A DNA stretch of 64,000 bases from Galerina marginata (lineage: Eukaryota > Basidiomycota > Agaricomycetes > Agaricales > Galerinaceae), in the NCBI GenBank assembly GCA_023014335.1, contig JAECYW010000001.1, positions 2,294,001 to 2,358,000 on the forward strand, written 5' to 3'. The notes under the pieces are model-generated. The model was not told where the DNA came from, made no database searches, and worked only from the letters and a program-made list of their open reading frames with translations. A program made the position numbers and the translations under genes. The stretch's first letter is position 1, and each line of letters starts with the position of its first letter. This document shows positions 11,587 to 24,001 of this stretch, piece by piece.

Positions 11587-13750
11587 TACGTTGTGTTACA
11601 GAACGATTAGGATGCTGAACTCAGGTGACAATTTGTCTCATGCATATATGTTGGGTATATATTATCGTGAAGTCAGTGTCGAGTATCCACGTATTTTTCA
11701 TCTATGAATATGCTCGGAAACTTCACTGCTCATGTACGTCCATGCACCGGCATCAACGTACTTAAAAACCATACCCATAGAAGTAGGATTTCTATTCAAT
11801 ATGCATGACGAGAATCTCGTCTTCATCAAGCATGCGCATGCATGAGAAGAACATTTTCTTGATCGTTAACCAGGAGTTTTGGCAAGTACGAGAAAACTCA
11901 TGCTGCAGTACTTCGACTTGCTCAAAGATAAACGTACCCGAGTAGCTCTATGTCATCAATGGGACCATCTCTCTCCTCTAGTTACCCCCCTTCTCTTCTA
12001 CCTGGTCGTCATCTTTTTTCCTGTTCGTCCCAACCACCATATTCCATTTCGTCATCGTCGTCTATGTCCCCTTCACTCTTGTCGCCACCGGAATCTCCTT
12101 ATCATCCCATTCGTTGAAGCCCCAGTAGTCCTCTTTGTCTTCCGCAATGATAACCATACTGCTCTGCAGGTACTGTGGCGTTCTCGTCCTCATTTTCCAA
12201 TGCCCAAGCTTCACCATCCTCGTCCATTGAGTGTCTTTCAGATAGACCAGAACACTGTTTCCATCCTCGTCGGATGACGCAGTCATTCTTGAAGAACTTG
12301 TCAGTGGCCTCTTGAGTTGACTTGTGGTCGACACCACCACCGCCGGAGACAGCAGATCTGACGGAGGACAAAGGCAAAAAACGATGATCATTCAGTGGTT
12401 GAAGATTGGACTGTATAGTCCGTATGCCAGACTCGGCACCTAATCCACATGGAAGGAAGGAAGGAAGTACATTACATCTTAATGCCATGACAAGCTCAGC
12501 ATTGAGTTTGCATGCTGATATGAAGCCTGAAGGCCTACCCGTTAACATAAAAATATTGCCAATCATCATTTGTCAGGCTGAAGGGCCACCGACGGGGCAG
12601 GGAAATTTGTCTATGAGGGCGACTTGACATGCCTAAGATGTCCTGAGAAAGGGAGTACGAGGCACCATGTACGATGTGAGAGAGCCATCGACGAACGCCG
12701 TTATCGAAGGGTCAGATAGTGGTGTAGGTACAAGATGACGCCAAGACGATGACGGTAGTCGAAGGGGGATGCGCATAAGTCCCTTTTGGTGTAAACAGTT
12801 TGGCTCGCAATGTGCTATCAAGCTTTCGTGGTCGGCTGCCTTGCTTGTCCGAAGTGTCCTGGAAGGTGATGAGGGGGTGCAGGCGCCTCTCGTTGGCTGG
12901 GTCTACGACGCTACCGCCTGGATTGGCAGTCCAAAAGCCCAAGCTCCTCTTGTGGTGTCGATCACCACAGGTGACGTCTGTCGAAAGCAAGGCTTCAGGA
13001 AAGGTAGCGGGCCTGGACAGAGCAGCTGGTCGTATGGTGCTTGGGCACAATTGGGTAGTTTTGTGAATTGGAGTTAGAGGGGGAGATGTACAGCATGTGT
13101 CATCGATGTCATCGTTTAGTAAACGAGTACTGGGGTTAGGAGGACAGGTGAGATAGATATGAGAGAGCTTGGTGAGCCGCGACGCAGGTCGTCACCAATA
13201 GCAGGTTGCAGGGGCCCACGGGCAGCACATGAGGCCCACGGTGGATATTCGGACATCGAGCTCCGCAATCGATAACTAGAAAGGGTAATTTTGAGGTAAT
13301 TAGAATAATGCAGACGAAACAAAATGAATAGGGCGCACGCTAGACTCTATTCATGACGCAACTGGTTTCCCTCTATAATATTCCCGCTGCTCTGGAGATG
13401 GGGTCCGATCTACCTTCTTCCCCAAGTTTTTCTACATCCCGCCCATCCCCCGGGAGGGGGAGGAGCACGCGACATAAGTGTTGGTTCCAGTGGTGGTTAA
13501 TGACAGACCGTGATGCCAGCAGATTAAACGGTGACGACTAGAAAGAAAATGAAGGAATTAGAGAACGGGGATTACTTTCAAGATAATGAACTTACATACA
13601 GCTTATGGAGAGATGAAGCGGGACGGAGATATTGAGGTATGAGAAGGTGTGACGACGTGACGAGTTCGTGAACGCTTTCGCCAATGGAAGATTCGACTTG
13701 TCCCAATTTATTGATCCTTCGAAACTCGAAACCTCCGCCAATCTTGAAGG
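11587..13750. other. Weakly coding region
   Basis: Apart from the small frame at 12286-12062, nothing here is convincing. Overlapping frames at 12.7-13.08 kb run on both strands. 13.1-13.7 kb has no ORF support and presumably contains the promoter and left end of the KDZ element that follows; I could not identify its terminal inverted repeat. Confidence 0.4.
12062..12286 (-). CDS. Small hypothetical protein
   Basis: ATG at 12284-12286 to TAG at 12062, 74 residues, with a W-rich charged composition (motifs DTQWTRMVKLGHWKM and EDYWGFNEWDDKE) that looks more protein-like than its surroundings. A second frame on the same strand is also open, so the assignment is tentative. Confidence 0.3.
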   Translation of the reverse strand: MTASSDEDGNSVLVYLKDTQWTRMVKLGHWKMRTRTPQYLQSSMVIIAEDKEDYWGFNEWDDKEIPVATRVKGT

Positions 13751-16700
13751 ATGCCAAAAGACCTAGAGAACACTGACAAACGTCCATCGACTAGACTACA
13801 GCAACCTTACACGGGTGGGCTCGGAAAGGTCTTTACAACGCCAGAAAAGCGTCGCGATCCAAAGACTCGGCAGTTTGTCGCACCCCTCGGTCTCGAACAA
13901 AAGCAAAAAGATCTGAAAAAGCAACTTGATGCCTTGAAAGCGATATCTATAGCGCACATTGAGCCCCGAGGTGTTGGGATAGGCGATCTGCAACCTCCGA
14001 GTCTGGATGAGTTCTCGAGCCTTTCGCACGATATTGACTATGCCGATGGGGTTCAAGAGCCAAAACCTCCAACTGCTGGTGACGCGGACATGCATTGCCT
14101 TCCACCAGCTGATAGCACAGAACCTCCCATGAATCCTCCCCCAGCAGTTGACTCTAACTCAGCACCCAGGAAACGTAGGATCATACCTGACAGTGACGCC
14201 AACCAACTCTACGAACGCTGGATGGATGCGCTCCCTATGCTTGTACTACCACTTATATCTTATGTGAATTCAACCATTGGAAGTCCAGTACCTGTCATTG
14301 CAGAATTGCGATCAAGTTGCTCCCATCCTGATCAATGTGATGTGAACACTACCACAATTTTATGTTTGTTTTTTGATTGTGAGTATGGGTCATCCTATGA
14401 TACTTGAACTTTGAACATCAACTGACTTTCCAAAACCAATTTGCAGACTTTACAAACCTCACAGCTATCACATGCAAATGTGAAAACTTGTTGCAAGTCT
14501 TGGTCAAAAATGGCATGTTTCCAACAGCACCAATGAAGCCAAGGATGGCTATATCTGTTGATCTTTTGGACTTCTACAATGCCTTGTTTGAACGCTCCTG
14601 TGATGCAGTAAATGCAATGGCAAGTGCTTTAAACACTTCATATGCAAAAAGAGGGTTTATTCTTCTGAACTCAAAGGTATTTTCACTAACATATTTGGTA
14701 GCTAATGAATGACATACATATATATTTTTCAGGGCAATCCTGTCCAAGACAGCTTCAGAAGAGGTCTTGGATATGCTATTCAGTGGTATGATGGATTGAA
14801 CTGCCTCCTTCAAAACACAATCAAAGATGCTCTCCGTGTCATGGATCAGCTTGGAGCAGCAACATTTGAGTCAACAGGCTTATCAGTGCCTGAACCTACA
14901 AATGGAAACCAAGCCACAGGATCTGATGTTCCTCCTGCTTCAGAAAGTGATTTGTTAGCATCAACAAGCAGGGCTAATATCAAAATTCCAAAACAGATGG
15001 AATGTTCTCGAATCCTGCAAGAGAGGTGCCCAGCTTGTTTTGGGGGAACAAAATTTGGGCGGCCTTGGGCAGAGTAAGCATGTTATTTTGCTATTTTTGG
15101 TCAGTTTGTTAACAGATCCTACAGAGGGGGTGATATTCATGTGGCTCTGGATGGTAACTTCAACCATCGCCATCTTAAAACTGCGGGTGAATGTCCAAAG
15201 TTTTACAATCCAGAATACTTTTTATCGAAGGAACAAGTTGATGCGGTTGGTGATCGTATCGAATCAGTCCGTAAAAAGCCCAAGAAAAACCCCCAGAGGA
15301 AGGTCCCCGATGAGGCAATCAATGAATGTGAAAACAGCCACACAGCAGGAAATGGGTCAAATGTCAAGACAAACATGGAGAAATTTGATGCAGGAGGGCT
15401 TCAGGCTCTTGTTTGCCGTCATGACATTCCTCTTTTTTTTGCAAACATTGATACACCAGGGGAGCAACAAAAGTATGCAGTAGCACTACTTGAGCACCTG
15501 TTCAGTCTCCTTCCTCAAAATGCTACTGTTGTTGCACTTTATGATGTGGGATGTGTTTTGGATCGCAGTCTTCAGTTAGTGAGTGAAGTTTCCCACTTCT
15601 ACATTGGAGGGTACATTCTCACTAAAATTTGCAGTATGATATTTTACCCCTCTCCATCACCAATCGCTGCCTTTTTGCTACCAGTGCAATGCATGCTTAT
15701 GCTCACCAGTGGGCCTGCCAGCTGGCATACAATCCCCGACTCCTCACTGGCCTTGGCCTAACAGATGGTGAAGGGGTAGAACGTCTTTGGTCACGTCTAC
15801 GGAAATTAATTGGTATCACCCGCTCTTCTGCAGTAAGTCAGTTCCTAAACTCTGACATATAATGACCCCTCAATGACCTCAACATTCAGAAATCCAAGAG
15901 AATCTGGCTTCTAGACCGTCATGCAGCTTTAATTAACTCAGAACTTAGAGATGACCTAGGAAATTGGATTCGACGACGCCTCAAAAAAGGAGTTGGTGTG
16001 CAAGAGGAGGCAGCTGAAAAAGTATTAAAAGATTGCGGTGTTCCCATTGCTGAACTCAAAGAGCAATGGGAACTACAAAGAGCAGCTCAGCTCTCAATAC
16101 ATGCTCGTATGTATTGTCACACACACAATCACAAAACTTACTGAAACTCAAAGACCAGATGCCCCTGCCCGTCTTAAGAAAGAGCTAGATGTGGTGCTTT
16201 CATTACAAGCTGACCTTGACAATGTGGATGCAGCAATAAAATCAACACGGGAAGCTCTGGTGACAGCAACAGCAACATCTGAATCCTGTCAAATCATTAA
16301 AGTACTGGAGACTATGTATGATGAACTCAAAGACCAGGTTGAGGGTTTGTATGCATCCTTAAATGTCCCAGAGTCTTTTCCAGAGCTCCAGAATGTTGAT
16401 CTGGAGTATGTTCGAACACTCCTGATGGCACGTGATCTCAAAATAAACATTCGTAAACGTGCCATTGGGAGCTTTTTCGAGTGGGACAAACTGGATCGTG
16501 CAGTGGGTGGACGAGAACAGATACTTGGTACTGTGTTTACATTGTCCAAAACATCTCTAGAGCAAATACTGAAATGATGTCAGGTACCAAACTTCATCAG
16601 GCAACACGCACAGCCATTTCAAGGCGGAGACCTGCCTTGATGAGCGCAATTCGGAAGTTTAATGGTTACTGTGCAAGACTTGAATTATTACACCAGGCAG

Positions 16701-18680
16701 AATGGTCAATTCCCCTCCCTGAGCCATTACCTACAACACTGTCTGCATTACGAGATAGCTCAAACCTGATGGAGGACATCTGGATCACCAAATCAAATGG
16801 AGTAGCCCCAAGATGGCTTGATGATGCTGATGTACGTGATGGGATCCGAGCCATGATCAAGAAAGAGCGCTGTCAAGAAGAAAAGATACGCCTTGGATGG
16901 GAATCAGCCAATTTATGTCGCTGGTTTGGAAGGGAATACACTGCAGTTGAACTTGCACTTGCCAATCCTTCAAGTAAGTTGGTATCTAAAATCAAGATGC
17001 ATTTTTGTCTGACCATTGGAAACTCAGATAATTACTTACTAGTCCTACTAGTACAGCGCAAGGAGAAGCTTCTACACCTAAAAAACAGCTGGATTAACCC
17101 ATTTTCATCAGCACTACAGTTTGATGCTCATGTGAAGTCTGCAATGATGTTGGTTTCTCAGCTGGCCAATCCACAGATACACCCTAAAATCAATGACCAG
17201 TGGAAGGTATTAATGACACCCAGGCAGACCATTGCTGTCATAGAAGAAACTCATGAGCACCATGGCAACCACCAGGAGGATGAAGAAATTGGAGGTCAGG
17301 CCCCAAAGGCAGTTACAGAAGATGTTGAAGCTATTGTCACCCAGGATATCATATCAGATACCAATGGAGAGTGTGAGGCTAGTGATGAAGAAAGACAAGT
17401 GCAAGATCCAAGATTTATCACCACATTACCTGTGAGTCTTTGTCTCAATTGCATTCTATGTTATCTATTTCTAATTTTCCTTTAGCCCAACTACCAGGCA
17501 AACAACTGTGTTATCAAATTTTTAGCAGAACAACTCAACTCATACAGCAAAATATGTACAGGCCACTTTACTCGGCAGCTGTATGGCACTGGTTACAAGG
17601 GCAAAGCAACACTAATGCTATTGGGAGATCGTGATTTGACCCGCATGCAGTCAGTTTCTTCAAGACTCAGTGATAACTGTCTTGATGCTGCTGCCCAACT
17701 ACTTAAGCAGCTTCATTGTGAACCAGGCAGTCCATACTGTGATTCAAGTTCAAGATGTGCCATATTCTCTGGGCAGGATCTTCCGATGGTGCGGTTTCAT
17801 GCCAATAATGAAGACTTTTGGAGGAGAACACGGTTGGCTGTATACTGGGAGAAGGATATATGGGTACTTCCTATCCACAGGCCTTCTGTGGAACACTGGG
17901 TTCTTGCAGTGATTTTGCCTCATTATCGTGTAATATATCTTTTTGATAGCCTTGCGGACATTCACCCATGGAGACGTGAACTCAAGGTGGGCCTTAATTC
18001 TATCAACCAGGATAACTCAGGCATCTAAATTCTTGCTTTTATACTAGGAAATCATGCATTTTATTTCCCGTCTCACAATTCTTGCAAATGTCAATAATCA
18101 CCCCCTTCCTGTTGTCACAGATGATGGGTGGTCAGCTTACATGTTATCGGTATGTTTACATATTTGTAATAACCTGTTTTGAAGCTTACAGGTGCCATCA
18201 ATGTTATATCCTGACAGAAGGAAATTCTACAGACAAATGGGCATGATTGCGGGTTATGGGTTTTGGCTGTTATATCCTCAATACTTGAGGGGTATCACAG
18301 CACCTCTCTGCAGGAAGTAGATATGCCTGCCTTCCGCAAAGTTCTTTACCACCATATTCTTGCTTTACCTGGGCAGTGAGCACTGGCAATCACTAAATCA
18401 GACTGATACTTAGTCTTGGGATTAATTGTTATTGAATGACTGAGGAAAGGCACTAGTAGTAACCCACTCATGAAGTTTGCTTTATCAAATATCATGATGC
18501 TTTCAATTCTGACCCTAGCTTTAAATATTAGATAGGTTGTACATACTACACAGGTCATGTCAGACATAATCATTGATTGCAATTCAGTTCATGCTATACC
18601 AGACACCCTCGGTGGCCAAAAAGCTTGACACCCTACATTGACCATTGGTAGACTTCATGAAGCTAAAGACTCTTGAAGCA
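13560..18680 (+). mobile_element. KDZ-family DNA transposon, probably autonomous
   Basis: The coding unit above is intact, which argues for recent activity. On the right, the decayed tnp2 transposase on the other strand stops matching its family at about 18.69 kb, so the element edge probably lies between 18.4 and 18.69 kb. A direct-repeat word (GACACCCT at 18604 and again at about 18629) sits there. The left edge lies before 13751. Neither terminal inverted repeats nor a target-site duplication were resolved by eye, so the limits are approximate. Confidence 0.5.
13751..18379 (+). CDS. KDZ transposase with C-terminal Ulp1/C48 protease, intact
   Basis: Twelve exons by splice signals and frame: 13751-14378, 14447-14676, 14733-15073, 15116-15578, 15635-15832, 15890-16106, 16159-16527, 16584-16973, 17028-17431, 17486-17986, 18048-18149, 18218-18379; total 1,334 aa with no internal stop. 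Residues about 390-620 carry a CxC1-type cluster (ERCPACFGG) and the KDZ (Kyakuja/Dileera/Zisupton) transposase core: acidic residues in HVALDGNF (D406/D412), LYDVGC (D543), then HAYAHQWACQL and GLTDGEGVERLW (E600/E603). A charged, helix-prone region follows (about 640-1080). The end is an Ulp1-like cysteine-protease domain: His1217 in EHWVLAV, Asp1234 in LFDSL, Gln1286 and Cys1292 in LQTNGHDCGLW. The family is a fungal cut-and-paste transposase; the protease should remove SUMO or a related modifier, a role inferred from motifs only. Confidence 0.9.
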
Positions 18681-19479
18681 AGATCTAGTGAATCAGGTAG
18701 ATAGATATACACAGCTGGGGGCAGTCAATTCTGAGCAACGGAGAATTCATGCAAAAACGACAAATAGCACAGGCCTGGTTATGGTTAAGAGAAGCAAAGC
18801 CGTTTAATTTGCGAGCAGCGGGCAGATTACAAACGACACAGATGAGGGCGCGTTGAACAATCCATCCATAAAAATGTTCTCGAGTGCGTGAAAATTGAAC
18901 ACCTGTATGCCAGAACTCCAACAGCTCGTCGATGAGGTGGCGCAGGTAGTGTCACTATTCAGACAGGCTAGAGGAGGTTCGTTGGGACCCGGTACAACAC
19001 CATATAGGAACATATTTTCCGGCCGATACCGCAATTCAGGAGGAAGGTTGAGGCAAACGAGGGATATCAAACCGACGGATTTCTTCTTCCCGGCTTGTTT
19101 ATTGTCCAGGGGATTGAAAAAATCCACGCACAAGGAGAAAACATATCGACCTTCTCCATTACCAACACTAAAATATAACCCATCTCATATCCTGACCGCG
19201 AAAGCAAGGCCCCTACCCAATCTTTGAAGCTAAAGCCCAAAAAAGGTTTGATGCGAACAAATATTGTATGGCTATTCACGCGCTTGGGCTTGAGGAGGGG
19301 TGTGGTACATTTCCGTCCTCCGTGAAATTCACGATGGTTGCACTGCTTAGGATATGGGGACTGGCGAGCCTTGGTCAAACTTGGGTTCATATGTTTGATG
19401 GCAGTCAGGGTTTGGACAAGTTTTACATTGTTTACATATATACGTCCGCCTTCGTCTAAGACTCAGGACTAATGCCTCG

Positions 19480-20350
19480 GCGAAGTGTGCTAATAAACAT
19501 ATACTAAAAGGATAATGGTAGAATGGGAAAAAAAAAGCTCGAAGATTTTTGTCAACAAGCCTAAAAAAAAAACCATAACGTGCCATCAAAGTCAACATAA
19601 CCCAAACGAAGTTGAACTGAAACTACTGATGAGGGAACATCGCGTATATGTCGGGTGCCAGTGTGTGAGGAGTGAACATTCGGTCCATGGAATCGGTGAG
19701 ACTCAGAGACTCTTAGACAAGCAGAGATCGCACTGTTAATGAAGCCACGGAGAGGGCATGGATAGTATTGGTGGCCACATTACATTGGGCTTCGAGTGAT
19801 ATCAAGTGAGCTGTGACATCGTTGAGTGCCTTCAGCCTGCAAGTGAGCTGTTCTTGCCGCTCATTGAGGTCATTCATGATGTCGCGAAGTCGGCGGTCTT
19901 TACGTTCGAGGCGAAAGCGTGCACACTCTGCGTTTGTGGTGGGCAGACATCGACAATTGGGAAAGATACGCAGCTTCCGAATCCTTTTGTCTAACGAATG
20001 TGGTTTCAGGATGATAACGGTGGGCGGAAGGGAAGGGCCTCGAAAAGGTGGTAGCTCCAAAGGCGTGGGGCACCACTGCATTATAGTGAAAGAGGGATTT
20101 TAGATGAACAATTGGGTGAACAGTGGTAAGAGGGGGGCCGGGGGTGATGATGTGGTGACGTGGCGCGGCAATATTTGCGTTGCAGTCGATGGTATTCGTC
20201 CAAACCTCACCAGAACAGTGTCTGATGGTGCTGAGCGTCGATCAACGACAAGACAGCGAGTGCCCGAAGCTCGACGTGAGCCGGAACAGCGCAACGACCA
20301 GCAGCAAACACGCCGGGGGCACGGAATGGTTGTTGTTGTTGTTGTTGTTG
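19480..20350 (-). other. ~0.9-kb insertion inside the tnp2 pseudogene
   Basis: The tnp2 match breaks after PNDIRDPEEH (about 20.36 kb) and resumes with CPNPDCHQTY (about 19.42 kb), where relatives continue directly. The intervening DNA encodes, on the minus strand, a Gln run and a coiled-coil-like Leu/Glu/Arg-rich segment (about 19.92-19.72 kb) that belongs to no tnp2 domain I know. No inverted repeats or target duplication were seen. Confidence 0.45.
20329..20350. repeat. (GTT)n microsatellite
   Basis: Seven consecutive TTG/GTT triplets, reading as poly-Gln on the minus strand. Confidence 0.85.
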
Positions 20351-21470
20351 ATGTTCCTCCGGATCACGAATGTCATTCGGAATGTTAGAGAGCAGTGTTT
20401 CATCACGTTGGGCTAAGTTCGGGCCAGATCGAAAAAGTGTTAACTGTATTATATATTGGACCATCTTCAATAAAAAGGAACAGCCACGCCGGCTGACGCC
20501 CAGAATGATCTGGCATGCGACAACCATGAAGAAGGTGACTCGAAGAAAGGGTCCACATTTGGGAGGACCGATTGATAAAGGTGGGCTAGCAAAGATATCA
20601 GTTGATGAAAGACGTTGCTTCATTAAAAAACACTTACAGGTGTCATGAGGGATACCGTATACGGGGGTCTTCGAGGTCCGAGTATCAGACTGTTCTTGGG
20701 TCCATTTAACCTTCGCCGACTTCAAACCACTATCTATTTGTTGCAGTTTCCGAGAGATCGAATCTCTCAGTTCGAGTACGGCGGGTTTGTTCAACGTAAC
20801 AGCATCAAGTTCAAGACGTAGATCACTTGACTTCCGCAAATAAGGGAGAAGTGGGAATGGAAGGGGAGGGCCTCCAGGATGAGGACAGCCAATGTTCGCA
20901 AGGCGACTTTGAACTTCATCAATAAGCTTCTGAACGTCAGACTCAAGCATACTCAGATTGCAAATCACCTCTTGCTCTCGAGATCGGTTTGAGCCAGCCT
21001 TTTTGGGCGGAGAACAAGTAGGAGGGGTGCGAGTAGGAGGGGGTGGAGCAGAAGGAGCAGAAGAAGACTTGGCTGCTCGAGGATGCTGAGGCTCGCTTGG
21101 TGGCTGGCCAGGGGTAACATAATAGTCGGATAGAACATTGCTAGTGGAGTGCGGCTCGGCATTGCTGGTCTCGAGAGACCAAGCGAGCCCCCAGGTTCTG
21201 TAGGTGGACCTGAGACATTGTCGGCAAGGGTATTAGCCGACAAAGGTGCAGTGATTTCTTGCAGTTGGGCTTCCAAAGCGGCATCTGCATCCAACTGTAC
21301 TTTACGAAAAAGCGCTTTCTTGTCTGCGAGAGCATGCTCTCTGTACAAGCGAATATCCAAAAATATTCCTCTTGGAGTGCCTGTAAGCGGATCAACACCC
21401 CCGAGGTTATAGCAGTCAGAGGAGGCGCAGAAACAGTAGGGCATCTAGGTTTGAGAGGTGCTGGTGAATG

Positions 21471-21945
21471 TGGGCGATGCGGAGGAGTGCCCTGGTTGAA
21501 CCAAAACACCCTTGGAAGAACAAAAGACGAGACCTCTGAAAGATATGGCGAAGGGGGCAGACCGAAGATAAAGGCATTTTCGTTGAAGATCGAGATTGAT
21601 TTGATCCTGAGCGAAACTTCACCTGCAATTTAAGGCGATTTAACAATTGTCAGAGGAAACAAAGAGTGGAAATACCGTTAGAGAAGGATCCTTGGATACG
21701 GGCATCAAATCGTTGGAGTCACTGGATTAGGAATTGATATGGAGCGCCACCGCAGCCACGAGGGCAAAAGGCGCAATCAACAATAAGAAATTCAAGTCGT
21801 TCGGTAACTCTCAAAGATGCAAAGGTGGACATTCGTAAAAGCAACAATTGATGTAGTCGAATCTCAAATCCATGACAACTGAGGAGGGATAATTGTTAAT
21901 TATAAGGGAAGAAAGGACAATGGATGGAAAGATTCCGGTCCATCA
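21471..21945. other. Intergenic, divergent 5' region
   Basis: Lies between the N-terminus of the minus-strand tnp2 pseudogene and the plus-strand gene starting at 21991. Frames at 21.42-21.65 kb are shadows or a possible first tnp2 exon. Nothing else recognised. Confidence 0.4.
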
Positions 21946-21951
21946 TATAAA
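21946..21951 (+). promoter_or_regulatory. TATA-like box
   Basis: TATAAA 40 bp upstream of the ATG at 21991; spacing fits a TATA box with a short leader. Confidence 0.4.
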
Positions 21952-21990
21952 CCGCGGGTAAAAGCGAATCGAAGCCAGACAGAAATCACG

Positions 21991-23067
21991 ATGGCCTTTC
22001 TCCAAAGCTTCACTTTTACTTCCAACCGCGTCACTCAAAATCATGATATCGAGCTCCGAGATATTGAAGAGTGTAGCGGGTCTGCCATAACTTCAAGTAA
22101 TATACCCGCCTTCACAGAAATATCACAGCCTTGTCCTCAAATAACAACGAGCTAATTCTCAATCTAGACTGCATTGCGAAAATGCATGAACGAGTTAATG
22201 GGCATTGAGAAAGACGTCGACCCTAAAGACGTTTGCGGGAGCCACCGAGGAGGAAGTTAAAGGCTACCAAACCGGGACGGTGGAGGATCCTGTTCTTCGA
22301 CCGATGCGGTCATATCTTCTGAAACAAGCCGCAGTAACATGGAGCGAGTCCTTGTGTAATCAATTCGTGGACCACTATCGGGCAGAATTGGGGGTTTCAT
22401 TGACAGAAGAGCAGAGAGACGGAGTTGCGATAATGTTTGATGAACGACTTGAGCAAATAAGTCGAACCTGGCGGGGATACCAGAAGGAGAGGGAGAAGGA
22501 GGACGCCGAGGCGATCCGACTCAAAACGGAGCGTAAGGCCAAAAGGACGCGACAAAACTCGCGTAGAAACGGGTTAAGTGCCTAACTAGCATGACACATT
22601 GCTTGACTAATGGCTTCTCAAGCCTTTCAAGGATCAACTTGCAATCCGCGCGGGAAATATGCGCAATCGAGATGGGACCATCAACGCCGAATGGAAGGCT
22701 TCCTACGACATGGCGGTCAACCTTGGGGCATCAGGAATGAGCTCAGATGAAAGCGAGGGAGAGGACGGTCGAATGGTCTATGTTGTGAAAGCTCGAGGCT
22801 GGCGCAGCAAAATCATCGCCCGCGATCGAAACACGACAAGTTCTCTGGGTGGCGCGCCAGCCGGAAACCCACCCAGGAAGCGGAAGAGGGTTACACGACC
22901 AGCACTCAGCGAGCGCAATCCAGTGCTTGGGTGCCCGAAGAACTATTATTCGGCTCGATGGTTTGCGAACCTACCTAATCGAGGGGTAAGTGAGCTTAAT
23001 GAGAAGCAAAATCATGACCTCTTTTTCATACCAGGCGAGTAGAGCGACTGACAACGAATACTATTGA
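21991..23067 (+). CDS. Agaricomycete multicopy protein family (function unknown), possible frameshift
   Basis: ATG at 21991; exons approximately to 22.10 kb, 22169-22575, 22624-22985 and 23035-23067 (TGA 23065-23067). Family landmarks: MNELMGIEK near the start of exon 2, a coiled-coil/basic segment ending KRTRQNSRRNG, GASGMSSDESEGEDG, and NPVLGCPKNYYSARWF near the C-terminus. The GMSSDE and LPKNxY motifs typify a family copied many times in mushroom genomes, of unknown role and with no catalytic motif visible. In exon 2 the frame starting MNELMG and the frame carrying TFAGATEEEVKGYQ differ by one base near 22.23 kb, with no intron able to reconcile them, so this copy may be a recent pseudogene. 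Exon 1 is the least certain part. Confidence 0.6.
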
Positions 23068-23607
23068 TTGATCACGGTGTCGCTTTGCTGGCAAAGTAGA
23101 CGGAGGATACTGTAGTATTGTTAATAATGTACATTGCGTAGACAAGTATTTAGTCGTACCAATGAGTCGAATACACGTCTTTCGTTGTACTCTGGATGGT
23201 CAAAGAACTCTATCACAGCCTCGATACCAAGCGGTGTTCGTTAAGTTCGTTGGACCTTGGATGATTCAAGGTGGATCCAAGGCCTTGGTCGTTTTCCGAT
23301 CCCGTTTATCTCGAATGCAAAGCGCAAGTGCGGATGGAATAGGGCAGTGCTTCGGATGATCCAAAGTACTATCCGTTGGATGGATGGATGCAGCAGTGCC
23401 TCGGATGATCCGTAGCACTGCTTGTTGGAGGGATGAATGGAGGTGCGAATGGACGATGGGGTACGTGATCGCGTTGACCTGTATTGTGTAGCCAATTCGA
23501 ACTCCGACATAAATTCACACACATCGCGTCGCGTTCACATTCTCGTGCTCTCTCGGAGGCTCTCATCATCCCTTCTCCTGCCAAGGGTCATCCTTGCCGG
23601 CATTCTT

Positions 23608-23760
23608 CTGTTCGTGTTTAGGATCATCTCCTGAACAAGTGCATCTCCCGGCTCTCCTTACTTCTGCTCGTGTTTAGGATCATCCTGAGCAGGTGCATCT
23701 CCCGGTTCTCCTTCTGCTCGTGTTTAGGATCATCCTGAACAGCTGCATCTTCGGTTCTCC
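23608..23760. repeat. Three tandem copies of a 50-56 bp unit
   Basis: CTG(T/C)TCGTGTTTAGGATCAT begins at 23608, 23664 and 23714; each is followed by CCTGA(A/G)CA..TGCATCTCCCGG..TCTCC. The array sits in the presumed upstream region of the gene starting at 24002. Confidence 0.85.
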
Positions 23761-24001
23761 GTGTCCTTTCACTGTCATCTGGGTGTCTTTTTGCGCGGTA
23801 TTTGCATTACGTGTCTCCTTCACCTGTAAGCGATTCAGTTTCGTCTGTTTGCCTTATAATTGAACCTTTTCTGGATAGACCGGTGCCTTCATTTTTGCTC
23901 GTAACTTCTCTGGGGCCGCTGTAGCTGCTCGTAAGTCCTAGGTAAATACGGCCAGATATTCTATGAACTAATGACCTCGCACTAATGACCTTGCACTTAG
24001 A

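Larger units (their letters stand above)
18685..21470 (-). pseudogene. tnp2-type (CACTA-like, Transposase_21) transposase, broken
   Basis: Family landmarks of Agaricomycete tnp2 proteins appear in order on the minus strand but in changing frames. They are: a Cys-containing N-terminus (CFCASSDC) near 21.44 kb; RKVQLDADAALEAQL and TLADNVSGPPTEPGG near 21.3 kb; a Pro-rich linker; ACQIILGVSRRGCSFLL near 20.5 kb; a zinc-knuckle-like CPNPDCHQTY near 19.42 kb; FKDWVGALLSRSGYE; NKQAGKK; PENMFLYGVVPGP near 19.0 kb; and CVVCNLPAARK near 18.83 kb. The catalytic C-terminal half is missing after about 18.69 kb, next to the KDZ element. Frameshifts, stops and an insertion at about 19.48-20.35 kb make it non-functional. 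Confidence 0.75.

Noticed and set aside
12712..13077. Overlapping open frames on both strands
   Set aside because: No family, no splice sites, both strands equally open; cannot choose.
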